Part shown: positions 8,644 to 16,677 of the stretch, piece by piece
Layout: the number at the start of each line of letters is the position of its first letter
How positions within the stretch are numbered: position 1 is the stretch's first letter
NCBI GenBank assembly: GCA_024236015.1
Contig: JACKLK010000001.1
Coordinates: 248,001 to 312,000, forward strand
Reading direction: 5' to 3'
Length of the DNA: 64,000 bases
DNA from: Rhodoferax sp.
GTDB lineage: Bacteria > Pseudomonadota > Gammaproteobacteria > Burkholderiales > Burkholderiaceae_C
The notes under the pieces: generated by a model
What the model saw: only the letters and a program-made list of their open reading frames with translations
Database searches by the model: none
What the model was told of the DNA's origin: nothing
Translations under genes and position numbers: made by a program

Positions 8644-9804
8644 CTATGGCGAGGGGGCGTCGCTGCCGGCAGACGCGTCGTCGGCCTGTGGCTCGAGGTC
8701 CTGCAGCCGGGCCGCGCCCAGCAGCGTCATGGCCAGCGTCAGTTCGCGCGCAAGGATCTGCAATACGGCTTCGGCGCCGGCCTGGCCGGACGTAGCCAGG
8801 CCATACAGCACGGGGCGGCCGACGAAGACGGCGCGCGCGCCCAGTGCCAGTGCCCGGGCCACGTCGGCGCCGCGGCGCACACCGCTGTCCATGAACACCG
8901 GAATCTGTCCGCGCACCGCCTGCACGATCGCGGGCAGCACGCTGATGGCGGACGGTGCCGCGTCGAGCTGGCGGCCGCCGTGGTTGGAGACGACCAGTCC
9001 GTCGACCCCATGCTGCAGGGCGCGCGCGGCGTCCTGCGGATGGAGGATGCCCTTGATCAACAGCGGCCCGTCCCAGAGACTGCGCAGCCACGGCAGGCTG
9101 TCCCACACCAGCGAGCGGTCCATCGCGCGTGACAGCAGCGCCGCCTGCGCCTGCGCCGACAGCGCGGCGTCGGGATCCTCGACCAGGTTGGCGAACTGCG
9201 GCGCACCCGCGCGCGCCATGCGCAGCGACCAGCCGGGATGGCTGGCCAGGTCCCAGGCCAGTTTCGCGGTGGGGCGCAAGGGCAGGGAGAAGCCGTTGCG
9301 CGCATCGCGTTCGCGGTTGCCGCTGACCGGCACGTCCACCGTCAGCACCAGCGCCTGCACGCCGCACTGCCGGGCACGGCGCACCAGTTGCTCGGCGATC
9401 GAACGGTCCTGCATCACGTACAGCTGCAACCAGTGCGGGTTGTCGGGTGCTGCCTGGCGTACGGCTTCCAATCGCTGGTTGGACGCGGTGGATTGCGTGA
9501 ATGGCACACCCATGGCGGCGGCGGCCCGCGCCAGCGCGGCATCGCCCCCGGGCCGGACCAGGCCGTTCAGGCCGGTGGGCGCGATGGCAAAGGGAAAGCG
9601 CCAGCGCGTACCGAACACCTCGACCGCGGTGTCGGTTGCGCGGGTGTCGCGCAGCACGCGGGGCACCAGCGTGATGGCGTCCAGGTCCCGGCGGTTGCGC
9701 GCCAGGCAGTGCTTGTCGTCCGCGGCGCCATCGACATAGTCGAACACGAAGCCGGGCAGGGTGCGGCGCGCAGCGCGCCGGTAGTCGTCGATATTCAGCA
9801 GCAA
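8644..9804 (-). CDS. FMN-dependent alpha-hydroxyacid oxidase/dehydrogenase
   Basis: A 386-residue member of the lactate/mandelate/glycolate oxidase family (FMN TIM barrel), which oxidises an (S)-2-hydroxy acid to a 2-oxo acid. Family signatures are present in order: FVFDYVDGAADD near residue 20, FAIAPTGLNGLV for the FMN phosphate region, LQLYVMQD, LTVDVPVSGNRERDARNGF, and the catalytic-base motif SNHGGRQLD near residue 272. It lacks a membrane anchor. The only in-frame start that keeps the normal N-terminus (LLNIDDYRRAA) is a TTG at 9804; an upstream GTG is out of frame. As the last gene of the lysR-enolase-bug-amdA run it could oxidise the hydroxy acid produced by the decarboxylase, which is inference. 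Confidence 0.88.
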   Translation of the reverse strand: MLLNIDDYRRAARRTLPGFVFDYVDGAADDKHCLARNRRDLDAITLVPRVLRDTRATDTAVEVFGTRWRFPFAIAPTGLNGLVRPGGDAALARAAAAMGVPFTQSTASNQRLEAVRQAAPDNPHWLQLYVMQDRSIAEQLVRRARQCGVQALVLTVDVPVSGNRERDARNGFSLPLRPTAKLAWDLASHPGWSLRMARAGAPQFANLVEDPDAALSAQAQAALLSRAMDRSLVWDSLPWLRSLWDGPLLIKGILHPQDAARALQHGVDGLVVSNHGGRQLDAAPSAISVLPAIVQAVRGQIPVFMDSGVRRGADVARALALGARAVFVGRPVLYGLATSGQAGAEAVLQILARELTLAMTLLGAARLQDLEPQADDASAGSDAPSP

Positions 9805-9917
9805 GGGGCGGATCCAGGCACGGGGGCGTCAGTCGGGTGGGGGAGCGCGGCGTTCGGACCCGGGCCGGCCCGCTGCTGTGGGCCGCGGGCAACGGGTACG
9901 TCCGCTGTCGGTATGGA

Positions 9918-10709
9918 TCAGGCGGCGGCAGGGCGCTGTTCGGCGCCTGCGGCCGGACGCGATAGGGGCGCGGGGGCCTCCCTGTCCCCGGCTGGCTGGA
10001 ACAGCCGACCATACCGCGGTGACGCGGGGTCCTGCCCGGCCAGCCGCATCACGTCCCAGAACCCGGCCGGCGAACTCGCGGTGACCGGCCGCTGCAGGTC
10101 CCGCTCGAGCGGCGGGATGACGTCGAGCGTCAACAGGCCGCCGCACGAGATGAAGATGCCGTCGGCCGAGGGGTCGCGGGCAAACACGCGTTGTGAGAGC
10201 GTTGTCAGCGTCTGCGGTGTCACTTCGCCGACCTCCTTGACGCCGACGATGGACAGGCCTTCGATCGCCGTCACGTCGAAGCCCGACACGGTCAGGTAAT
10301 CGACCAAGCGGTCATTGAGTTCGCCGATGTAGGAGGTGGCCACCGCCACCCGCTGCATGCCCAGCGCCCGCAGTGCAGCGACGATGGCATGGCTCATCGT
10401 CGTGCACGGCAGGCCGGTGGCCTGCTGCATCGAGTCGCGCAGGTCTTCGGTGAACGCGAGGCCGCGGTAGAAGCTGATCGAGGTTCCCATCAGGGAGATG
10501 GCCTGCGCGCCGGCGTCGCGCAGCTCGCGTGCCTTGTCCAGGATGGTGTCGACGACGGGATCGAAACCCGCCGGCGACACCCCGCCAATGCCCAGCCCGC
10601 GGGCGATGAAGCGGACCTTGTCGCCGTACAGTAGCGCGGCGTCCACCGGCACTTCGCCGGCGGCCGGGGGAACGATCAGGCCGATGGTGGGCCGGGGGTC
10701 GGAAGTCAT
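9918..10709 (-). CDS. Arylmalonate decarboxylase-like protein (Asp/Glu racemase superfamily)
   Basis: This 263-residue protein closely matches my memory of arylmalonate decarboxylase from Bordetella bronchiseptica: PTIGLIVPPAAGEVP at the N-terminus, SLMGTSISFYRG with Gly75-Thr76-Ser77, Tyr127, and ISCGGLLTLD with Cys189-Gly190. These are one position from the published Gly74, Thr75-Ser76, Tyr126 and Cys188 that form the dioxyanion hole and the catalytic cysteine. The racemase and maleate isomerase relatives have a second cysteine where this protein has Gly75, so a decarboxylase is favoured over a racemase. It has about 20 extra Ala/Pro-rich residues at the C-terminus. Expected reaction: decarboxylation of an alpha-substituted aryl- or vinylmalonate without a cofactor. 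The natural substrate is unknown. Confidence 0.82.
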   Translation of the reverse strand: MTSDPRPTIGLIVPPAAGEVPVDAALLYGDKVRFIARGLGIGGVSPAGFDPVVDTILDKARELRDAGAQAISLMGTSISFYRGLAFTEDLRDSMQQATGLPCTTMSHAIVAALRALGMQRVAVATSYIGELNDRLVDYLTVSGFDVTAIEGLSIVGVKEVGEVTPQTLTTLSQRVFARDPSADGIFISCGGLLTLDVIPPLERDLQRPVTASSPAGFWDVMRLAGQDPASPRYGRLFQPAGDREAPAPLSRPAAGAEQRPAAA

Positions 10710-10749
10710 GGCAGATGCTCCTGTGCGGGTCGGGTGGGTGCGGACCGGG

Positions 10750-11727
10750 TCAGTCCACGGTGATTTTCTGCTCCTTGATGGTCCTGGCCCAGGTCGCCGA
10801 TTCGCGCACCAGGTCGGCGGCCAGTTCGGCTGACGGCAGAAAGGCCGGAACCGCGCCTTGCAGGTTGGCCGAGCGGATGACCTCGGGGTTGGTCAGCGCG
10901 GCGCGCACCGCTTCGGTCAGCTTGTCCACAATCGGCGCGGGCGTGCCGGCGGGGGCCAGCAGCATCAGCCGCGGTGCGACGCTGAAGCCGGGCAGCGCGT
11001 CGGACATCGGGGTGACGTTCTCGGCGCCGGGCAGGTTGACATTGCTCATCATCGCCACCGCCTGCAGCTTGCCGGCCTTGGATTGCGAGATGCCGGCGGT
11101 GGCGCTGACCACGCCGAACGGGATCTGGCCGCCGATCACGTCCGGCACGATCTGCGATGCCCCGCGGTACGGCACATGCACCACAAAGGTGCCGGTCTGG
11201 CCCTTGAGCATCTCGAAGCCGAGGTGCTGCACCGTGCCCACGCCCGAACTGGCGTACGAATATTTGCCGGGGCTGGCCTTGAGCAGGGCCACCAGCTCCT
11301 TGGCGTTTTTCGCCGGCACGTTGTTGCCGGCCACGATCATCAGCGGGGAATAGAACAGCCCGGCCACCGGCGCAAAGCTCTTGATCGGATCGAAGCTCAT
11401 GCTCGGTTGCAGATGCTGGGCGATCAGGAGGCCGCTTTCCCCGAGCAACAGCGTGTAGCCGTCGGGTGCGGCCTTGGCCACGGCATCGCCGGCGATCAGG
11501 CCCGCGGCTCCGGCGCGGTTCTCGACCACGACCTGCTGGCCCAGTTGGGTCGACAGGTGGGGCGCCAGCAGGCGCGCCATGGTGTCGACACCGCCACCGG
11601 CGGAATAACCCACCAGGATGCGCACCGGTTTGGTCGGAAAGGTTTGCGCGTGGGCGGTGACGGTCAGGCCCAGCAAGGCGGCCAGCACCAGGCCGCGGCG
11701 ACGGGTGAGTGGGTTGAGAAATGTCAT
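10750..11727 (-). CDS. Bug-family (TctC) periplasmic binding protein
   Basis: A 325-residue tripartite tricarboxylate receptor homologue with a signal peptide (RRRGLVLAALLGLTVTAHA, cleavage before QTFP) followed by KPVRILVGYSAGGGVDTMARLLA, the Bug-family opening. Such proteins bind carboxylated ligands through two conserved water-bridged loops and pass them to TctAB or to a sensor. It lies 40 bases upstream of the decarboxylase and 59 downstream of the enolase-superfamily gene on the same strand, so its ligand is probably the substrate of those enzymes. The ATG has AGGAGA about 7 bases upstream; a longer frame reaching 12624 is an artefact of the overlapping upstream gene. Confidence 0.92.
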   Translation of the reverse strand: MTFLNPLTRRRGLVLAALLGLTVTAHAQTFPTKPVRILVGYSAGGGVDTMARLLAPHLSTQLGQQVVVENRAGAAGLIAGDAVAKAAPDGYTLLLGESGLLIAQHLQPSMSFDPIKSFAPVAGLFYSPLMIVAGNNVPAKNAKELVALLKASPGKYSYASSGVGTVQHLGFEMLKGQTGTFVVHVPYRGASQIVPDVIGGQIPFGVVSATAGISQSKAGKLQAVAMMSNVNLPGAENVTPMSDALPGFSVAPRLMLLAPAGTPAPIVDKLTEAVRAALTNPEVIRSANLQGAVPAFLPSAELAADLVRESATWARTIKEQKITVD

Positions 11728-11786
11728 GGTTGTCTCCTGTGGGTAATGAATGCAGCGCCCGGCCGGGTGCCGGGCGTCGATGGAAG

Positions 11787-12941
11787 TCAGGCCTTGCCTA
11801 CGCCGCGTGAGCCCGGCCGTTGGGCGAGTTCCTGGACCCGCTCCGGGTTGGGGGCGAAGCCCAGCCCTGGACGGGTGGGCAGTTGCAGCACCCCGTTCGA
11901 TGGCTCGGGCAGGTCGTCGTAGACCAGCTTGCAACACTGGACCGCCACCGAGTGGTACTCGACCAGCGAGCCGTTCGCCAGCCCGGCGTGCAGGTGCATG
12001 TTGTGGTGCGGCCAGGCACCGCCGTTGGCAAAACGCGTATTGAAGGCGCTGGCCATGCCGGCGATGCGGCCGCACTGCGTGAACCCGCCGGAAATACAGG
12101 CATTGGGCTGGACCACGTCCACCGCCTGCGCGACCAGCATGTCGCGGAAGCGGCTGGCCAGGCCTTCGTTCTGGCCGGCGGCCAGCGGAATGGCAGTCCT
12201 GGAGCGCAGCTTGACCAGGTTGGGGATGTCGTTCTGCGACACCGGCTCCTCGAAGAACGCGATGTTGTAGGGTTCGAGCTGCTGTGCGAGCTTGAGGGCA
12301 TGGAAGTAGTCCAGGCTGCAGTTCGCGTCGATGTAGATCTCGACCTCCGGCCCCACGGCCTCGCGCACGGCGCGGATGCGCTGCACGTCCTCGGTGATGA
12401 CCTCGGCCAGCGGTCGGGGCTCGTCGCGCCGCTGCAGGGCGTGGTGACCCACCGTCATCTTCAGGCGCTTGAAGCCGCGTGCGACCCAGTCCCTGGCAGC
12501 ATGCGCCAGCTCGTCGCGGTCGAAAAACGCGAAACCGAAGGTGGCGTAGACCGGCACCTGGTCGCGCGCCGCGCCCAGCAGCTTCCAGCACGGTTCGCCG
12601 TAGGCCTGGCCCTTGATGTCCCACAGGGCAATGTCGATCGCGGCGATGGCATGGCTGGCATAACCCGACTGGCCACGCGGCGACAACAGCCAGTACATCC
12701 GCTCCCAGATCTGCTCATGGCGCAACGGGTCCATGCCGACCAGCGTGTGGGCGGCGATGTCGTTGACAATCGAGCCGATGACCTCCTCTTCGGTGATGGC
12801 GGTCAGGCCGGTACCCACCAGGCCGGTGTCGGTTTCGATGCTGACCAGGCACATCGACAGCGCGGTGGTCTTGGTGCGGCCGTTGATGTCGACCGAGACC
12901 GGCAGGTTCAGCGGGGTTGCGTGTACGCGGGTGATTTTCAT
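11787..12941 (-). CDS. Mandelate racemase/muconate lactonizing enzyme family protein
   Basis: A 384-residue enolase-superfamily protein. The N-terminal capping domain (KITRVHATPLNLPVSV) is followed by the barrel. The acid ligands Asp205 (IYIDANCS) and Glu231 (FFEEPVS) are visible, but the third ligand position reads AGQNEG with Gln257, and the KxK base motif reads Lys161-Met-Thr163 (RLKMTVG), so the second lysine is missing. The conserved ANGGAWPHHNMHLH segment supplies histidines that may act instead. The reaction is therefore probably a dehydration or another proton abstraction from a carboxylate, not classic mandelate racemisation. The start is at MKITRV; residues coded further upstream are not family-like. 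Confidence 0.85.
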   Translation of the reverse strand: MKITRVHATPLNLPVSVDINGRTKTTALSMCLVSIETDTGLVGTGLTAITEEEVIGSIVNDIAAHTLVGMDPLRHEQIWERMYWLLSPRGQSGYASHAIAAIDIALWDIKGQAYGEPCWKLLGAARDQVPVYATFGFAFFDRDELAHAARDWVARGFKRLKMTVGHHALQRRDEPRPLAEVITEDVQRIRAVREAVGPEVEIYIDANCSLDYFHALKLAQQLEPYNIAFFEEPVSQNDIPNLVKLRSRTAIPLAAGQNEGLASRFRDMLVAQAVDVVQPNACISGGFTQCGRIAGMASAFNTRFANGGAWPHHNMHLHAGLANGSLVEYHSVAVQCCKLVYDDLPEPSNGVLQLPTRPGLGFAPNPERVQELAQRPGSRGVGKA

Positions 12942-13033
12942 GAAGCTCGTGTGCGCCCGACTGGCGCCAATGGAAGGTGAGCGCAAGGTTAGGGGCGGCT
13001 GCCGCGTCCGGCAAGAATCTGCGCCGAAAGCGG

Positions 13034-13052
13034 CCTTCGCCATTCGCGAAGG
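13034..13052. repeat. Inverted repeat between lysR and the enolase-family gene
   Basis: CCTTCG-N7-CGAAGG lies about 30 bases after the lysR stop and 93 before the next start. It may be an operator or a weak terminator; there is no T-run. Confidence 0.35.
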
Positions 13053-13082
13053 CAAGCAGGCAGGCATGCGCCCGCAACGCGC

Positions 13083-13985
13083 TCAGTGGCTGGCAGGGGC
13101 GAGCAGTACCTGCATCAGATGCCGGGTCGCGGCGGTGGGCGCCACACCTTCGCGCAGGGCCAGCCGGTGCGTGCGCCGGGCCCAGGGGTCGGACAGCGTA
13201 ATGGCCTTGATCGGCAGGCCCGCCAGTTGCGGCGCCAGTGCTTCGATGGGCAACACGCCCACGCCCAGGCCGGCGGCGACCATGCGGCAGATCGCGTCGA
13301 AGCTGCGCATCTGCATGCGCATGCGGATGGGTTGCCCGATCTGGGCGGCGACCGCGGTCAAGCGGGTGGTGAGTGCATTGCCGTCGGTCAGGCAGATGAA
13401 GTCCTCGGTCAGGGCGTCCTGCAGGGCGACTTCGGTGCGCTGCGCCAGCGGGTTGGCGCCCGGCACGATCAGCACCAGGGTGTCGCGGGCCAGGTCCTGG
13501 AACTGCAGGCCCATCAGCGGGTGGGCGATGTCGACGATGCCCAGGTCGGCCCGGCCGTCGAGCAGCGCCAGCGGAATCTCGGGACTGGGCCGCTCTTCGA
13601 CGTCGACCCGGATCTGCGGATGGCTGCGCGCGAACTGCATCAGCCGCTCGGGCAGCAGTTCGAGGATCGACGAGGCATTGGCCAGCACCCGCACGTGGCC
13701 TTGCAGGCCCTGGCTGTAGTCGTGCAGGTCGACCGTCAGCCGGTGCGCGTCGGCCAGCAGCTCGCGGCTGCGCTGCACCAGCATGTGGCCGGTCGGCGTG
13801 AGTTGCACGCCGCGCGAGGAGCGCTCGAAGATGCGCACGCCGGTGGCGGTCTCGAGCGCCGAGATCCGGGCGCTGGCCGCGCCCAGCGCGAGTTGCACCC
13901 TATCGCTGCCGGCGCTGATGGAGCCGCAGTCGGCCACGGCCACGACCAGGCGCAGCGTGACGAGATCCATCGGCAGGGGGTTCAT
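13083..13985 (-). CDS. LysR-family regulator of the malonate-type cluster
   Basis: A 300-residue LysR-type regulator with a helix-turn-helix at about residues 5-65 (MDLVTLRLVVAVADCGSIS, SARISALETATGVRIFERSSRG) and an effector-binding domain (HVRVLANASSILELLPERL onward). ATGs at 14015, 13985 and 13970 are all possible; 13985 gives the usual short N-terminal arm. Unlike most LysR genes it is not divergent from its targets: it sits upstream on the same strand, 141 bp before the enolase-superfamily gene. Co-transcription or a promoter in that gap are both possible. Confidence 0.9.
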   Translation of the reverse strand: MNPLPMDLVTLRLVVAVADCGSISAGSDRVQLALGAASARISALETATGVRIFERSSRGVQLTPTGHMLVQRSRELLADAHRLTVDLHDYSQGLQGHVRVLANASSILELLPERLMQFARSHPQIRVDVEERPSPEIPLALLDGRADLGIVDIAHPLMGLQFQDLARDTLVLIVPGANPLAQRTEVALQDALTEDFICLTDGNALTTRLTAVAAQIGQPIRMRMQMRSFDAICRMVAAGLGVGVLPIEALAPQLAGLPIKAITLSDPWARRTHRLALREGVAPTAATRHLMQVLLAPASH

Positions 13986-14098
13986 GGGCGGCGGCTGTGC
14001 ATGGGCTCGGGGCATGTTACCGCGACGGTACGCGCGGTATCCATGAAACGGGGGACGCCCGCCGGTGTTGCCCCCGATGCCGCCCCTAGCATGCCGGC

Positions 14099-16543
14099 AT
14101 GCATCCCGCCACCTGGCATCGCCCCGGCGCAGCTGCCGGGTTGTTGCCGGCGCTGCTCGGCTGGCTGGGCGGTTGCGCGCTGCAACTGGCCCAGCCCGTG
14201 TTGTGGCCCTGGTGGGCCTATGCCGCGCTCGTGCTGGCCGGCGTAGCGGGATGGCTGGTTTTGGCGCACACCGGGTGGGGCGTGCGGGCGGCGCTGCGCC
14301 ATGCCTGCCTGGCGTGCATCGTTGCCGCGCTGGCGTTTGGCCAGGTCGGCCTGCGCGCCGTGGGGTTCCAGGCGAACCGCCTGTCGCCGGACCTGGAAGG
14401 CCGCGACCTGCTGCTCACCGGCGTTGTCGCCACCATGCCGCAGCGCGGCGCCAACGGCCTGCGTTTCCAGATGCGGGTCGAATCGGCGCAGGCCGACGGC
14501 GTGGGGGTGCCGGTGCCGCCCCGGATACAGCTGGGCTGGTATGCAGGTTTTGGTGTCGATGCAGCGCGTGGTGCCGGCGGCATGCCGGCGTTGTGGGCCG
14601 GCGAACGCTGGCGCATGGTGGTGCGCTTGAAGGCGCCGCACGGCAACAGCAATCCGCTGGGCTTCGACTACGAGTTGTGGTTGTGGGAACACGGCATTCA
14701 GGCCACCGGATACGTGCGCGACAACGCCGCCGCACGGGCGCCGCAACGCCTGGCGCAGACCGGCCGCCATCCGGTCGAATGGTTGCGCCAGCGGGTGCGC
14801 CAGCGTATCGACGACCGCTTGTCCGAGGCGCCCCAGGCCGGCTGGATCACGGCCCTGGTGACCGGCGACCAGAACGCGATCGACCGGGCCGACTGGGACG
14901 TGTTCCGTGCCACCGGCGTGTCCCACCTCATGAGCATCTCGGGCCTGCACGTGACCATGTTCGCCTGGCTGGCGGCGACGCTCAGCGCCGCCGTGTGGCG
15001 CGCCAGTGCGCGCCTGTGCCTGTGGTTTCCGGCGTCGCACGCCGGATGGATCGGCGGCCCGGCCCTGGCCCTGGCCTACGCGGTCTTCAGCGGCTGGGGC
15101 GTGCCCGCGCAGCGCACCGTGGTCATGCTGGCGGTGGTCTGCCTGCTGCGCCTGTCCAGCCGATCCTGGCCCTGGCCGATGGTCTGGTTGCTGGCCGGCG
15201 TGGCGGTGTTGCTGATCGACCCCTGGGCGCTGCTGCAGCCCGGGTTCTGGCTGAGTTTCGTCGCCGTCGGCGTGTTGTTCGCCTCCGGCGATCGTGCCCA
15301 TGGTCAGCCCGCGTCCGCATGGCACCGCCTGCACGCGTTGCTGCGCGAGCAATGGATCATCACGCTGGCGCTGACGCCGCTGGTGCTGCTGTTGTTCGGC
15401 CAGGTGTCGCTGGTCGGCTTCGTCGCCAACCTGTTCGCCATCCCGTGGGTCACCCTGCTGTTGACGCCGCTGGCCATGCTGGGCACCGTGTTCGCGCCGA
15501 CATGGGACCTGGCGGCGCTGGCGGTCGCGGTGCTGGCGCGGGTGCTGGCCTGGCTGGCCGGCTTCCCGTTCGCGACGGTGTCGGTGGCGAGCGCGCCGTT
15601 CGCCGTTGCGGTGGTCGCCGTGCTGGGCGGTGTGCTGGTGTCCATGCGGCTGCCGGCGGCGCTGCGCCTGGCTGGCGCCGCCCTGGTGCTGCCGGTGCTG
15701 TTGTGGCAGGCGCCGCGCCCGGAGCCCGGCCGGTTCGACCTGCTGGCGGTCGACATCGGGCAGGGCAATGCGGTGCTGGTGCGCACCGCCCGCCATGCGC
15801 TGCTGTACGACGCCGGTCCGCGCTACTCGCGCGACAGCGACGCCGGCCACCGGGTGCTGGTGCCGCTGCTGCGTGCCCTGGGCGTGGCGCCCGACCTGCT
15901 GGTGCTCAGCCACAGCGACAGCGACCATGTCGGCGGCGCTGCCTCGGTGCTGGACATGTATCCGGCCATGGCGCTGACCGGCTCGATCGCGCCGGACCAT
16001 GCGCTGTGGGCCTTGCGTGCGGGGCGGCGCTGCGCGGCCGGCCAGCGCTGGCACTGGGATGGCGTCGAGTTCGTGGTACTGCACCCACGGGAGGCGGACT
16101 ATACGGTGCGTGGCAAGCCCAATGCCGTGTCGTGCGTGTTGCGGATCCGCTCGGCCGCGACCCGGCACACGCCGGTGGCCACGGCCTTGCTGGCGGGCGA
16201 CATCGAGTCGGCGCAGGAACAACAGCTGGTGACGGACAGGGCCGACCTGCGCGCCGACCTGCTGCTGGTGCCGCACCATGGCAGCAAGACCTCCAGCAGT
16301 GGCGTCTTCCTCGATGCGGTGCAGCCGCGGGTGGCGCTGGTGCAAAGCGGCTACCGCAATCGGTTCGGCCATCCGGCGCCGGAGCCGATGGCGCGTTACC
16401 AGGAGCGCGGCATCGCCGTGTTCAATTCGCCCCATTGTGGTGCCATGGCATGGCGCTCCGAACGTCCGTCTGTTGTTTCCTGCCATCGGCTCGCGCAGCC
16501 GCGCTACTGGCAGCATCGCGCCGACGGCCAAACCCGGTTCTAA
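14099..16543 (+). CDS. comEC: DNA internalization competence protein ComEC/Rec2
   Basis: An 814-residue inner-membrane channel for single-stranded DNA uptake in natural transformation. N-terminal hydrophobic segments and a DUF4131-type beta domain (residues about 40-200) precede the multi-helix Competence domain (about 230-500, containing FRATGVSHLMSISGLHVTMF). A cytoplasmic metallo-beta-lactamase domain starts near residue 550 (VDIGQGNAVLVRTARHALLYDAG) and keeps the metal motif SHSDSDHVGG near residue 602 and PHHGSKTSSS further on. The length is normal and the frame intact, so it looks functional. No other competence gene is visible in the window. There is no clear ribosome site before the ATG. 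Confidence 0.93.
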   Translation: MHPATWHRPGAAAGLLPALLGWLGGCALQLAQPVLWPWWAYAALVLAGVAGWLVLAHTGWGVRAALRHACLACIVAALAFGQVGLRAVGFQANRLSPDLEGRDLLLTGVVATMPQRGANGLRFQMRVESAQADGVGVPVPPRIQLGWYAGFGVDAARGAGGMPALWAGERWRMVVRLKAPHGNSNPLGFDYELWLWEHGIQATGYVRDNAAARAPQRLAQTGRHPVEWLRQRVRQRIDDRLSEAPQAGWITALVTGDQNAIDRADWDVFRATGVSHLMSISGLHVTMFAWLAATLSAAVWRASARLCLWFPASHAGWIGGPALALAYAVFSGWGVPAQRTVVMLAVVCLLRLSSRSWPWPMVWLLAGVAVLLIDPWALLQPGFWLSFVAVGVLFASGDRAHGQPASAWHRLHALLREQWIITLALTPLVLLLFGQVSLVGFVANLFAIPWVTLLLTPLAMLGTVFAPTWDLAALAVAVLARVLAWLAGFPFATVSVASAPFAVAVVAVLGGVLVSMRLPAALRLAGAALVLPVLLWQAPRPEPGRFDLLAVDIGQGNAVLVRTARHALLYDAGPRYSRDSDAGHRVLVPLLRALGVAPDLLVLSHSDSDHVGGAASVLDMYPAMALTGSIAPDHALWALRAGRRCAAGQRWHWDGVEFVVLHPREADYTVRGKPNAVSCVLRIRSAATRHTPVATALLAGDIESAQEQQLVTDRADLRADLLLVPHHGSKTSSSGVFLDAVQPRVALVQSGYRNRFGHPAPEPMARYQERGIAVFNSPHCGAMAWRSERPSVVSCHRLAQPRYWQHRADGQTRF

Positions 16544-16677
16544 TGGACACGGGCATACCCGCTGTGGGTACGGCCCGAAAGTTGCTAAGCTTGCCGGGAA
16601 GCCAAGTCCTGTGCGTGTGTCGGAGGCCATCGCCTTCGTCGCCGGACGGACCCAGTCCTGCCTGGAGACACCGGACC

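Noticed and set aside
9918..10709. Maleate isomerase or Asp/Glu racemase
   Set aside because: The first catalytic cysteine of those enzymes is Gly75 here, and the flanking motifs follow arylmalonate decarboxylase.
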